From: Novosphingobium sp. IK01
GTDB taxonomy: Bacteria > Pseudomonadota > Alphaproteobacteria > Sphingomonadales > Sphingomonadaceae
Direction of reading: 5' to 3'
Length of the DNA: 64,000 bases
NCBI RefSeq assembly: GCF_033242265.1
Contig: NZ_BTFW01000001.1
Coordinates: 1 to 64,000 of the forward strand
A program made the position numbers and the translations under genes. This document shows, piece by piece, positions 1-8,203 of the stretch; the stretch's first letter is position 1; every line of letters starts with the position of its first letter. The notes under the pieces were generated by a model, which was given only the letters and a program-made list of their open reading frames with translations, made no database searches and was not told the DNA's origin.

Positions 1-949
1 CGAGCGTGAAACGGGTCAACCGGTCGAGCGGCTTGTAGTCGGTGGGGGGATTGGTGTTGTAGAGGATCTGGTACGAAACCCGCGTGGAAAGCTTCTTGCT
101 CACCTGAAACGAAAGCGCGCTCAGCGTCGTGACGTTGACATTCCCGTCGCCCGAAAGGGCCGAGGCGTCCTCGCTGAAGGTGAGGTAGGGCGCGATCTTC
201 CAGCTGCCCGACAGCGCGGTCAGCACGGTCAGGGTATCGGCGGTGGGCTGGTCGATATAGTCGGTGCGCCGCCAGGCCGGGCCCGCCTTGAGGTCGAGCG
301 TGAGGCGCGGGGTGCGGACCAGCTTGAAGCCCGCGCCGCCCGAGAGCGAGACTTGCGAGGTGAACCCGGCAAACCGGTCGCGCAGGACTTGCGCGCTGCC
401 GTAGACGAACAGGCGCTGGTTGAGGCGATAGTCGGATTCGACCCCCAGTTGCATCTGGTTCTTGTCGGTCGCGCCGTCGGTCTTGTCATAATCGACCAGC
501 GCCGAAAGCTTGTGCGTCCAGCGCCAGCCTTCCTTGCTCAGCTTGAGCCCCACGGTCAGCGAGACAGTATCGGTATTGCCCGAAGATTGCGTGCCCCCGA
601 TCTGTCCTTCGCCCTTCCACCCGCGCAGCCAGGGCTGCCTGCGCAGCTTTTCCACGCGCGCGGCGGCCACTGCCTTGGTGTTTTCGCCGACCATGCAGTC
701 GATTTGCGCGGCATCTTCGGGGCTGGCCTGCTTGATGTAGCGGGCCACGGTGGCGATGTCCCCGGCATTGCCGCTGGCCAGCGCGGCCTCGATCATCTTG
801 CGCAAGGGCTCGGCCATGGTGCGGGGGCCTGCGCTGTAGGGGGCTGTGCAGGCATCGCCTGCGGTGCTCCCTGCGTCCTGCCCGTGTGCCTGCCCCGTCC
901 AAACAGCAAGCAATCCCAATGCGGTAATCGAATGGCCGGCCCTGTGCAC
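1..949 (-). CDS. DUF481 (YdiY-like) outer-membrane protein, partial
   Basis: The gene runs off the left edge; about 316 codons are visible and the C-terminal strands are missing. The GTG at 949 is chosen because AGGAG sits about six bases upstream and the first residues form a signal peptide (core TALGLLAVWTG, then QAHGQDAG). A helical stretch rich in Ala and Lys/Arg follows. From about residue 95 the sequence becomes alternating beta strands (GGTQSSGNTDTVSLTVG, then repeated W/Y-rich strands), the pattern of the DUF481 'salt-induced outer membrane protein' family, predicted barrels of unknown substrate. It lies 106 bp downstream of the nucleobase permease on the same strand, so it may be the last gene of the rut transcript. 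A role in nucleobase passage is only inference. Confidence 0.8.
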   Translation of the reverse strand, partial: MHRAGHSITALGLLAVWTGQAHGQDAGSTAGDACTAPYSAGPRTMAEPLRKMIEAALASGNAGDIATVARYIKQASPEDAAQIDCMVGENTKAVAAARVEKLRRQPWLRGWKGEGQIGGTQSSGNTDTVSLTVGLKLSKEGWRWTHKLSALVDYDKTDGATDKNQMQLGVESDYRLNQRLFVYGSAQVLRDRFAGFTSQVSLSGGAGFKLVRTPRLTLDLKAGPAWRRTDYIDQPTADTLTVLTALSGSWKIAPYLTFSEDASALSGDGNVNVTTLSALSFQVSKKLSTRVSYQILYNTNPPTDYKPLDRLTRFTL

Positions 950-1055
950 GCTGTCTCCTGGCTGATCGTCTGGGGCCCCCGTTTTGCATTCTGGAATGTC
1001 GGAGGCAACCTGGATGCGATCAGTGGGCCGGATGCGATCAGCAGGCCGGATGCGA

Positions 1056-2558
1056 TCAGCGGGAACAGAGCTCTGGCTGCTGTGCGGGGAGGGCCCTGGT
1101 CGAAAGCAGGGCATAGACCGTGCCGCTCACCGCAAAGCCGACAAACCAGGCATAGGGATAGAGCGCGGTAAGCGGGGCGGGAATGGCCGGGGCCATGGCC
1201 GGGGCCACGGCTGCGAGGAAACCGGGCAGGCTGGGAGCGATCCCGATCAGCAGGGCAGCCAGGGCCGCCGGGTTCAGGCCGCCGCGATAGGTATATTCGC
1301 CATGTTCGTCGTAGAGCGCATGGGTGTCGATGCGGCCGCGGCGAACCACCCAGTAGTCGATCAGGATGATGCTGCCGATCGGCCCGAGCAGCGCCGAGTA
1401 GCCGATCAACCAGGTGAAGATATAGCCCGAACTCGTCGCCACCAGCTTCCACGGCATGATCACCACGCCGATCACCGCCGTGATCATCGCGCCGCCGCGA
1501 TAGCTGACATGGCGCGGCCAGATCGCGGAAAAATCATAGGCCGGGCCGACCAGATTGGCGGCGATGTTGCACGAGACAGTGTCGATCGAAATGATCAGCA
1601 GCCCCACCAGCACCGGCCATCCGGTCATCCGGTCGGCCAGCACGAGCGGATCGTGGATCGCCAAGCCATAGACGGTCGTCGTCGCAAAGCCGGTCACGAT
1701 GCTCACCAGGCCGAGCAGGGCCATCGGCACCGGCAGGCCGAGCGCCTGCCCCACCATCTGGTCGCGCGGGGAGCGGGCAAAGCGGGTGAAGTCGGGGATG
1801 TTGAGCGACAGCGTGGCCCAGAAGCCGACCATCGCCGTTACCCCCGGCACGAACAGCGCCCAGAACGACTGACCGCCTGCCGCACTCCCCCCGGCCATGA
1901 TGATCCGCGAAACCGTGGCGCCGATTCCGCCCAGCCGATCGATCGCCCAGACGAACAGCGCCAGCAGCAGGGCGACTTTGGCCGGGGCGGTCCATGTCTC
2001 GAACCGGCGCACTGCGCGCATGCCTTTGGTGACCACCACCAGTTGCAGCGCCCAGAACAGCAGGAATGCGAGCAGTTCGAACGCCGAAATGCCCGCCACC
2101 GGCAAAGGGGGGCCTTTGAGATCGCCCAGGCCGATCCGCCGCCCCAGCACCAGCAGCGTGTTGCCGCCGACCCAGGTCTGGATGCCATACCAGCCACAGG
2201 CCACGATCGCGCGGGCGAAGGCGGCGATCTTGGCCCCGCTCGTGCCGAACGAGGCCCGCGCCAGCACGGCAAAGGGAATGCCATAGCGCGCGCCGGCATG
2301 GCCGATCAGCGCCATCGGGATCAGGACGATGAGATTGCCCAGCAGGATGGCCGCGATGGCCGCCAGTGGCGACAGGCCCTGATCCATCAGTCCGCCCGCC
2401 AGCAGGTAGGCCGGGATGCAGATGACCATGCCCAGCCACAGGAACGTGTAATGGCCCCAGACCCAGTCCCGCTCGCCCGGAGGCGAGGGGATCAGGTCGT
2501 CGTTGCTCAGTGCCGAGCTGGTGTCGCTCATGCGTCCGGTCCTGTCGGGCTGTGTCAT
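1056..2558 (-). CDS. NCS1-family nucleobase:cation symporter (cytosine/uracil/allantoin-type permease)
   Basis: A 500-residue inner-membrane transporter with about 12 hydrophobic segments. Family features are the N-terminal D-W-x-W-G-H-Y motif near residue 31, the TM3 stretch with GTSGAKIAAFARAI, and WYGIQTWVGGNTLL, typical of the NCS1 (cytosine/uracil/allantoin/thiamine) family rather than the UraA/RutG family usually found in rut operons. It follows rutD by 12 bp on the same strand, so it is likely the operon's uptake system for uracil or a related base. A second in-frame ATG (MSDTSSAL, at 2531) is an alternative start. The exact substrate cannot be read from sequence. Confidence 0.9.
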   Translation of the reverse strand: MTQPDRTGRMSDTSSALSNDDLIPSPPGERDWVWGHYTFLWLGMVICIPAYLLAGGLMDQGLSPLAAIAAILLGNLIVLIPMALIGHAGARYGIPFAVLARASFGTSGAKIAAFARAIVACGWYGIQTWVGGNTLLVLGRRIGLGDLKGPPLPVAGISAFELLAFLLFWALQLVVVTKGMRAVRRFETWTAPAKVALLLALFVWAIDRLGGIGATVSRIIMAGGSAAGGQSFWALFVPGVTAMVGFWATLSLNIPDFTRFARSPRDQMVGQALGLPVPMALLGLVSIVTGFATTTVYGLAIHDPLVLADRMTGWPVLVGLLIISIDTVSCNIAANLVGPAYDFSAIWPRHVSYRGGAMITAVIGVVIMPWKLVATSSGYIFTWLIGYSALLGPIGSIILIDYWVVRRGRIDTHALYDEHGEYTYRGGLNPAALAALLIGIAPSLPGFLAAVAPAMAPAIPAPLTALYPYAWFVGFAVSGTVYALLSTRALPAQQPELCSR

Positions 2559-2570
2559 GGCCGTTTCCCG

Positions 2571-3365
2571 TCAGGCAGGCAGGGTTGCCAGCCAGTCGAG
2601 CACGGCCTGGTTGAAGGCATCGGGGTAGATGATGTTGCAGGCATGGCCGCCGGTCGGCATGCGGGCGAGCGTGGCATGGGAGAGCCCTTGCGCGAGCACG
2701 TCCGAGCAGGCCGGAGGCACCAGCATGTCGTCATCGGCCACCACCAGCAGCGTGGGCGTGGCGATTTCGCCCAGGCGGTCGAGGATGTCGAAATTGAGCA
2801 GGGCATGGGCCCGGCGGCGCAAGGTTTCCTCGCCCTGGAACTCGGCCACCTGCCTTGGCAGCTGTGCCTCCAGTTCGGCATCGTGGCTGGAAATCCAGTT
2901 GGGCGGGAACAGGAAGACCGGCTGCGCGCGCAGATAGGCCTGTGCGCCCCCGGCTTCCAGAACCGCCATGCGCATGGCAATGCAGCGGCGGAAATGCGGG
3001 TCGGTGCGTGCCCAGCCATTGACCGAGACAATGCCCGACACCCGCCCGGGCGCGCGCAGCGCCAGCGCCAGCGCGGCAATCGCCCCGGCGGCATGGCCGA
3101 TGACCACGGCGCGATCGAGGCCGATTTCGTCCATCAGCCGTTCGATATCCTCGCCCAGTCCGTCGGCGGTCAGGCCCTCGCGGGTTTCCGGCGCGCTGTG
3201 CCCGGTTCCGCGATGGTCGTAGAGGATGATCCGGGCCTTGCGGCCCAGCGCCTCGACATGCGGTTTCCAGTAGGCCCCATGGCCACCCAGACCCGCCGAG
3301 AGGATCAGCGCGGGCCCCTCCGTGGCGCCATGGGCTTCCCAGTAGAGCCCCGAGGGGCCGGTCAT
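2571..3365 (-). CDS. rutD: RutD, alpha/beta-hydrolase-fold aminoacrylate hydrolase
   Basis: 264 residues, close to the roughly 266 of E. coli RutD. The ATG at 3365 is chosen because it overlaps the rutC stop as ATGA; an in-frame extension further upstream lies inside rutC. The fold shows the oxyanion-loop region [11 protein letters not shown] (23-33), YDHRGTGHS (49-57) and a nucleophile elbow GHAAG at 90-94. The usual Ser is Ala92, as in other RutD proteins (GHALG in E. coli), so this is a family trait and not damage. SVNGW and the following T..RRC segment also match RutD. RutD is thought to speed spontaneous hydrolysis of aminoacrylate to malonic semialdehyde in uracil catabolism. Confidence 0.93.
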   Translation of the reverse strand: MTGPSGLYWEAHGATEGPALILSAGLGGHGAYWKPHVEALGRKARIILYDHRGTGHSAPETREGLTADGLGEDIERLMDEIGLDRAVVIGHAAGAIAALALALRAPGRVSGIVSVNGWARTDPHFRRCIAMRMAVLEAGGAQAYLRAQPVFLFPPNWISSHDAELEAQLPRQVAEFQGEETLRRRAHALLNFDILDRLGEIATPTLLVVADDDMLVPPACSDVLAQGLSHATLARMPTGGHACNIIYPDAFNQAVLDWLATLPA

Positions 3366-3760
3366 ACGGCTGGCTCGGGCGCCGTGCAGGCGATCGAGGC
3401 GATTTCTACCAGGCAGTCGGGTTTGACCAGCGAGCACTGGATGCAATAGCGGGCCGGCTTGTTGCCGGGGAAATATTCGGCATAGACGGCGTTGACGGCA
3501 GCATAGTCGGCCCAGTCGCGCACGAAGATGTGATTGAAGGTTATGTCGGCCATCGTGGCGCTTGCGGCCTCAAGGGTGATGCGGATGGCTTCGAGGATGT
3601 GGCGGGCCTGGGCGGCCGCATCACCGGGATGGAGCACGACGCCCCCTTCGCCCAGCGCGAGCATGCCCGAGACGAAGACCATGCCATTGGCCTTGGCCCC
3701 GGCCGAATAGGGCGCGATGGGCGTGGGAAACTGGGGGGGATTGATCGGTTCAAAGGGCAT
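3362..3760 (-). CDS. rutC: RutC, RidA-family aminoacrylate peracid/imine-processing protein
   Basis: 132 residues starting [10 protein letters not shown]. The start at 3760 overlaps the 3' end of rutB by 11 bp, and the stop overlaps the rutD start. It is a YjgF/YER057c/UK114 (RidA) family protein with the family Arg (R104) and the C-terminal [18 protein letters not shown] signature (C106, E119), which matches RutC closely. Proteins of this family act as homotrimers that process reactive enamine/imine intermediates; in the Rut pathway RutC acts after RutB on the aminoacrylate product. Tight overlap with both neighbours implies translational coupling. Confidence 0.94.
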   Translation of the reverse strand: MPFEPINPPQFPTPIAPYSAGAKANGMVFVSGMLALGEGGVVLHPGDAAAQARHILEAIRITLEAASATMADITFNHIFVRDWADYAAVNAVYAEYFPGNKPARYCIQCSLVKPDCLVEIASIACTAPEPAV

Positions 3761-4469
3761 TGGTTTCTTCCTTGTCGGTCGGGGTGTCGAGGGCGCCGAC
3801 CCAGTCGCAGAACGCATCCACGCCCGTCACCCAACCGAAAAACTTCTCGATGTTGTAAACGCTGGCGCGCTGGATGAAGTCTTCGCCAAGTTGATGCGTG
3901 GCATCTTCGAGCATGACGCCGAAGTATTCGAGGTGGAATCCGTCGCGCAGCGTGGATTCGACACAGACATTGGTGGCGATTCCCACGAAGACGAGCGTGC
4001 GGATGCCGCGTGCGCGCAAGATGCTGTCGAGCTGGGAATTGAAGAAGGCGCTGTAGCGGGGCTTGGCGACACGGATGTCGCCGGGTTGGGGCTGGAGCGC
4101 ATCGACGATGTCATAGTCCCACGTTCCGCGTGCCAGCAGTGTACCTGCAAGGTCCGGGCGCTGGCGCATGGTCTTGAGGGCGTTGGACTTGTGCCAGTTG
4201 GGCGATCCGGGACCGCCAGCCTCGACATAGTCGGGATCCCAGCCGTTCTGGAGGTAGACCACCGGGATGCCGGCGCCCCGTGCCACGTCGAGCACTTTGG
4301 CGATCTTCGTGATCGTTTGGGCAGCGCCGGTAATGTCGAACCCGGCCAGATCGACATAACCGCCGGGCGAGGCATAGGCATTCTGCATGTCGATCACGAT
4401 AACCGCCGTTGTCGCCGGATCGACGCCCAGCGGTTCAGGCCTGGCGGGAAGGGGAGGGAGGGAGGACAT
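3750..4469 (-). CDS. rutB: RutB, ureidoacrylate amidohydrolase (isochorismatase-like)
   Basis: 239 residues of the cysteine-hydrolase (isochorismatase) superfamily. The catalytic triad is visible: Asp27 ([10 protein letters not shown]), Lys136 ([10 protein letters not shown]) and Cys169 ([11 protein letters not shown]), with the usual cis-peptide Ala-Thr before it. GGYVDLAG near 36 and NGWDPDY near 75 match RutB. The enzyme hydrolyses the ureidoacrylate (peracid) released by RutA to carbamate and aminoacrylate. It is the first gene of the rutB-rutC-rutD-permease operon; an FNR/FixK-type palindrome lies 127-142 bp upstream of its ATG. Only a weak AAGG precedes the start. Confidence 0.94.
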   Translation of the reverse strand: MSSLPPLPARPEPLGVDPATTAVIVIDMQNAYASPGGYVDLAGFDITGAAQTITKIAKVLDVARGAGIPVVYLQNGWDPDYVEAGGPGSPNWHKSNALKTMRQRPDLAGTLLARGTWDYDIVDALQPQPGDIRVAKPRYSAFFNSQLDSILRARGIRTLVFVGIATNVCVESTLRDGFHLEYFGVMLEDATHQLGEDFIQRASVYNIEKFFGWVTGVDAFCDWVGALDTPTDKEETNAL

Positions 4470-4595
4470 GAGGGAACCTTTGCTTGTCCTTGAAAACAGG
4501 CGGTTGAACCAGAGTGGGGCGAGGACGGGGCGGGCATGGGCGCTGGTCTGCGACCGTGCCCGCCGCCCGCCCCGCCGCCCGCATCATCAAACCGA

Positions 4596-4611
4596 TTTGA
4601 TCTGGATCAAA
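4596..4611. promoter_or_regulatory. FNR/FixK-type palindrome upstream of rutB
   Basis: TTTGATC-TG-GATCAAA is a perfect 16-bp inverted repeat that contains TTGAT-N4-ATCAA, the consensus of alphaproteobacterial FnrL/FixK regulators. It lies between the rutB start and the 3' end of the TonB receptor gene. Its 7-2-7 geometry is also that of the E. coli RutR site, but the bases differ. Which protein binds, if any, is not known. Confidence 0.55.
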
Positions 4612-4691
4612 CTTGTATGGCGGGCAGCGCCGGTGCCAAGCCATCCCATCGGCATAAGCCAAAAGATTAGACGGCCTGGACAAGAGGAAGA

Positions 4692-6994
4692 TCAGAACCT
4701 GATCCCCAGCCTCCCGATAACCTGCCGGGGCGGAACGATCGATTCAAACACGCCGCCCACGCCGAAATTCTCGGCATAGCGGGCATCGATCGCGTCGCTG
4801 CCCAGCAGGTTGGTGACATTGAGTTCGACGTACCAGGGCCCGTGCCGGGGCTGGAAGCGGGCGTTGAGGTTCATCAGGAACTGATGCGGCACGCGGTCCA
4901 CCAGCGGATTGTTGAACACGCGATACCAGAACGCCGAGCGGTAATTGGCCTGGATGAAGAGATCGAGCGTGCCCAGATCGCGAATGTCGGTGGTCTTGCT
5001 GATCGAGGCGGATGTCGAGAAATGCGGCACCCGGCCCAGTTCGTTGCCCTTGATATTGGTGAAGGCCTGCGCGCGCAGGGCCAGGTTGTTGCCCAGGTTC
5101 GGTCCGCCGGTGTCGCGGTTGATGATCTGGGCGGTGTAGGGATCGATCACCTCGAAATTGCTGTCGACCTTGCTCCACATCCCGGTGGCATTGGCATCGA
5201 TGCGCAAGCCGTAGGGAAGCTTGATTGCCGCTTCGCCTTCCACGCCCCAGACATGGCTCTTGGGCACGTTGGTCATGCCGCCCTGATAGGGGATGGGATC
5301 TTCCGAATCTGCCTGGAGATTGCGGTAATCGTTATAGAACGCCGAAACGTTGAGGCGCACGGTGCGGTTGAAGAACTCGTTCTTGGCGCCGATCTCGTAG
5401 GCGCGCACGAACTCGTGGCTGAATGAACTGGGCACCACGGTGGCATTGGGATTGAGGTTGGTGCCGCCCGGCTTCACCCCGGTCGAGAAGCTGGCATAGA
5501 CCGTCGAGCTGCGGGCAAAGTCGTATTCGGCGGAGACTTTGCCGGTCACCTTGCTGAACTGGCTGAGCATCGGCACCGGGATGATGTAGAAGGTCGAGGT
5601 ATTGGCGGTGTACTTGTCCCAGCTGTAGCGCAGGCCGCCGGTCAGGCGCATGTGGCTGCCCAGATGCAGCGTGGCCTGGCCATACCCCGCCACCGAGGTA
5701 CGCCTGGAGCTGGAGTTGCTCTCGAAGGCCAGCCCGGCGGCATAGAGCGCGGCCTGTTCCCCGGCATTGGCGGAGAAACTGGGCGTGTAGTCGATCCGGT
5801 CGGTCGAGGATTGCTGGGTCTCGAAATAGTGCTCGATGCCCCAGGTGTGCAGGAAGAACGCGCCGGCGATCCAGTCGACCTTGCCGCCTGAGTGCGAGAT
5901 GTTGATCTCTTCGGTCACCGAGTGGTTCTGCGTCAGCTTGACCGGTTCCTCGTCCTTGTAGCCATAGAGCGCGAGGGCGAGCGGACGGTTGACCATGTCG
6001 CCCGAATTGGCGGCCTGCATCGAGACATACTGGAAGCTGGTGATCGACTTGATCGTCGCAAAGCCCAGGTCATAGGCGGCGGTGCCGGCCACGATGCGGC
6101 TGCGCACGGCCTGCGGGGTGGGGTAGTCGTTGCTGGTCGAGCGGATATCGGCGGTCGTGTCGTACATGTTGCGAATGGCCAGGCCATTCGAATCGTTGTT
6201 GAAGAATTCAGCCCAGAGATTGAGGCTGAACCTGTCCGTGGGCTGCCACAGGGCGCTGATACGGCCGGTAAGCTGTTCTGGCTGCCCACGTTGCCCCCTG
6301 CGGCGGGCTGGTTGGGGGCCTTGTACCAGCCATCGTGCGCGTCGTGCTGGAAGGCGGCGCGCAAGGCGAAAGTATCGCCCACCGGCAGGTTGATGACCGC
6401 CCGTTCGCGATTGTAGTTGTAGCTGCCATAGCTCGCTTCGGCCGCGCCCGTGAGCTGGCCCAGCGCCGGAGCGATGGTGGTGACGTTGATGGCCCCGCCA
6501 TCGGCGTTCTGGCCGTTCACGGTTCCTTGCGGTCCGCGCAGGACTTCCAGCTGGCCCAGATCGATGAACCCGGCTGTCAGCGCGACCGGACTGGCGACAT
6601 AGACCCCGTTCTCGACGAAGGCGACACCGGGCTGGGCGCTGTTGTTCTGGACCCCGTCATAGCCGACCCCGCGAATGGTAACATTCATCGGATAGGGGCC
6701 GGCATTGGTGGCGGTCATGCCGGGGATCTGCTTGTCGAGATCCTGGATCGAGCGGATATTGGCATTGGCCATTTGCTCGGGCGAGAGCGCGGTGATGGCG
6801 ATCGGCGTCTTTTGCAGCTTGGTGTTCACCTTCTGCGCGGTGACGGTGATCTCGGTCAGGGATCCGGTCGTGGTATCCGCGTCGGCGGCCCATGCCGGCG
6901 TGGCAAAGGCCGCCGCGCCTGCCCATGCCACGAGCGTCCAGACCGGAACGGGAGCAGGAACGGAGACGGATCTGTGAAGTCGGATTGCACGCAT
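4692..6994 (-). pseudogene. TonB-dependent receptor, interrupted by a one-base frameshift
   Basis: Two reading frames together make one receptor of about 767 residues. The first (from ATG 6994) has a signal peptide (WAGAAAFATPAWA), a TonB-box-like start, a plug domain (PIAITALSPEQM, NVTIRGVGYDG, EVLRGPQGTVNGQNADGGAIN) and the first barrel strands. Near 6260-6290 it runs into non-homologous sequence, while the next frame picks up with TGRISALWQPTDRFSLNLW and continues through the barrel to the usual terminal Phe (GRLGIRF). The total span is one base short of a multiple of three. A three-base C run at 6285-6287 is a likely site for the lost base, so either a recent mutation or a sequencing error would explain it. 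Its place between rutB and the two-component genes suggests uptake of a pyrimidine or nucleoside (inference). Confidence 0.85.
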
Positions 6995-7099
6995 GACGAC
7001 GATTTCCCCACTAGGCCTTTTGCAGGCGCTTGTTTTGTCGAGACAAGAAAAACAGGCGTAAATCTGATGCGGTATCGGCGCGCTTGCCCTGTGACAGAC

Positions 7100-7159
7100 A
7101 ACGTGATGGACAAGGTGGCGGCCAACGTGGCGGTCAACGTGGCGGTCAACGTGGCAGGC
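7100..7159. repeat. Five 12-bp tandem repeats (AACGTGGCGGTC type)
   Basis: Five consecutive 12-bp units: aacgtgatggac, aaggtggcggcc, aacgtggcggtc twice, and aacgtggcaggc. They lie in the 384-bp gap between the divergent TonB receptor and response-regulator genes. The exact double copy in the centre suggests slippage. No gene is supported here. Confidence 0.8.
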
Positions 7160-7344
7160 ACCATGACAGGCCGCTTTCGGGGCGGTCCTTGTCGTGGCCG
7201 GCTGTCTCTGTTCGCAAGTGCCCGGTCTGGGTAACACCGGTCAGGGAACCATGCTTCTAAACTTGCTGACTATTCCCTTGGTTGAGGTGGCATCGCGCGT
7301 GGCGAGGGAGCCGGGCCGGGCATGCTGCATCGCGGCATAAGCGG

Positions 7345-7373
7345 TTGACATGGCCCATGATCGGTAGAGAATA
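7345..7373 (+). promoter_or_regulatory. Candidate sigma-70 promoter of the response-regulator gene
   Basis: A perfect -35 hexamer TTGACA (7345-7350) is followed after 17 bp by AGAATA (7368-7373). Transcription would begin very close to the proposed ATG at 7379, so the mRNA may be nearly leaderless or the later ATG at 7418 may be used. Confidence 0.4.
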
Positions 7374-7378
7374 ATGCC

Positions 7379-8167
7379 ATGCTCGATAGCCCCCAGGAGC
7401 GGTCCGGTGCGGACTGCATGCCGCGTTCGTTGTCCCGTGTCGGGGTAGCATCGGCTGCCCTGCGCCTCCTGATTGCCGACGATCACCCGATCTTCCGCAG
7501 CGGCCTGCAATGGGCGCTGGAGCAATTCGACGAGGTGGCCGAAGTGCGCGTTGCGAGCACCTTCGAGGATCTCATGGCCGTGCTCCCCGAATGGATGCCC
7601 GACATCGTCATTCTCGATCTCCACATGCCCACGCTGAGCGCGCCTGAAAGTCTGCGCCTGCTGCGCCAGAACCATGGCCGCCTGCCGGTGCTGATCCTGT
7701 CGGCTTCGGGCGATGCCGAGGACGTGATCGACACCTTGCGCGCGGGGGCCTCGGGCTACATCACCAAGGCTTCGGAAGTGTCCGAGCTGCTGGGCGCGGT
7801 GCAGGTCATTCTCGATGGCGGCGTGTTCCTGCCCGATGGCATCATCGGCGGGATCGGAGGCATCGGGGGGCAGGGTATCGGAGGGCAGGGTATCGGGCGA
7901 CAGGGCATCGGGAGCAGGCGGGGCGAGCCGCTCAGCCCGCCTGCTCCCGATGCCCTGTCGTCCCCGGCGGTCCCGCGCCTCACCCGCCGCCAGCACGAGG
8001 TGTTGTCGCTCACGCTCCAGGGGCAGGCCAACAAGGTCATTGCCCACAACCTGTCGATGAGCGAGGGGACGGTCAAAACCCATCTCTCTGCCGTCATGCG
8101 CCTCTATGGCGTCAACAACCGCGTTCAGTTGCTGCGCGCGGTCGAGCGTCTGGGCTATCGCAGCTAG
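7379..8167 (+). CDS. NarL/FixJ-family response regulator with repetitive linker
   Basis: 262 residues. The receiver domain spans about 28-145: acidic pair D34-D35 (LIADDHPIFR), phospho-acceptor D80 (DIVILDLHMP) and Lys in GYITKAS. A Gly/Ile/Gln-rich linker (about 155-175, units like GGQGI) follows, then a LuxR-type HTH (LTRRQHEVLSL...NKVIAHNLSMSEGTVKTHLS). The linker is longer and more repetitive than in ordinary NarL proteins and is encoded by a large inverted repeat. The gene is convergent with the hybrid kinase gene, 36 bp between stops, and divergent from the TonB receptor, so the three probably form one signalling/uptake unit. Start uncertain: M1 at 7379 or M14 at 7418; neither has a strong ribosome site. 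Confidence 0.92.
   Translation: MLDSPQERSGADCMPRSLSRVGVASAALRLLIADDHPIFRSGLQWALEQFDEVAEVRVASTFEDLMAVLPEWMPDIVILDLHMPTLSAPESLRLLRQNHGRLPVLILSASGDAEDVIDTLRAGASGYITKASEVSELLGAVQVILDGGVFLPDGIIGGIGGIGGQGIGGQGIGRQGIGSRRGEPLSPPAPDALSSPAVPRLTRRQHEVLSLTLQGQANKVIAHNLSMSEGTVKTHLSAVMRLYGVNNRVQLLRAVERLGYRS
7898..7960. repeat. Perfect 25-bp inverted repeat inside the response-regulator linker
   Basis: Left arm 7898-7922 and right arm 7936-7960 are exact reverse complements separated by 13 bp. Just upstream (about 7865-7897) lie short direct repeats of the CAGGGTATCGG type, related to the start of the left arm. In mRNA this would form a very stable hairpin within the coding region. Confidence 0.9.
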
Positions 8168-8203
8168 CGCGCTTTCAGGCCGGGCGGACTGTGTCCAAGC
8201 CGC

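Noticed and set aside
3085..3110. Loss of the catalytic serine in RutD (GHAAG)
   Set aside because: RutD proteins naturally lack the serine at this position, so this is not evidence of decay.
984..3449. An 821-codon plus-strand open frame
   Set aside because: Antisense to the permease and rutD; His/Arg/Gln-rich translation with no domain.
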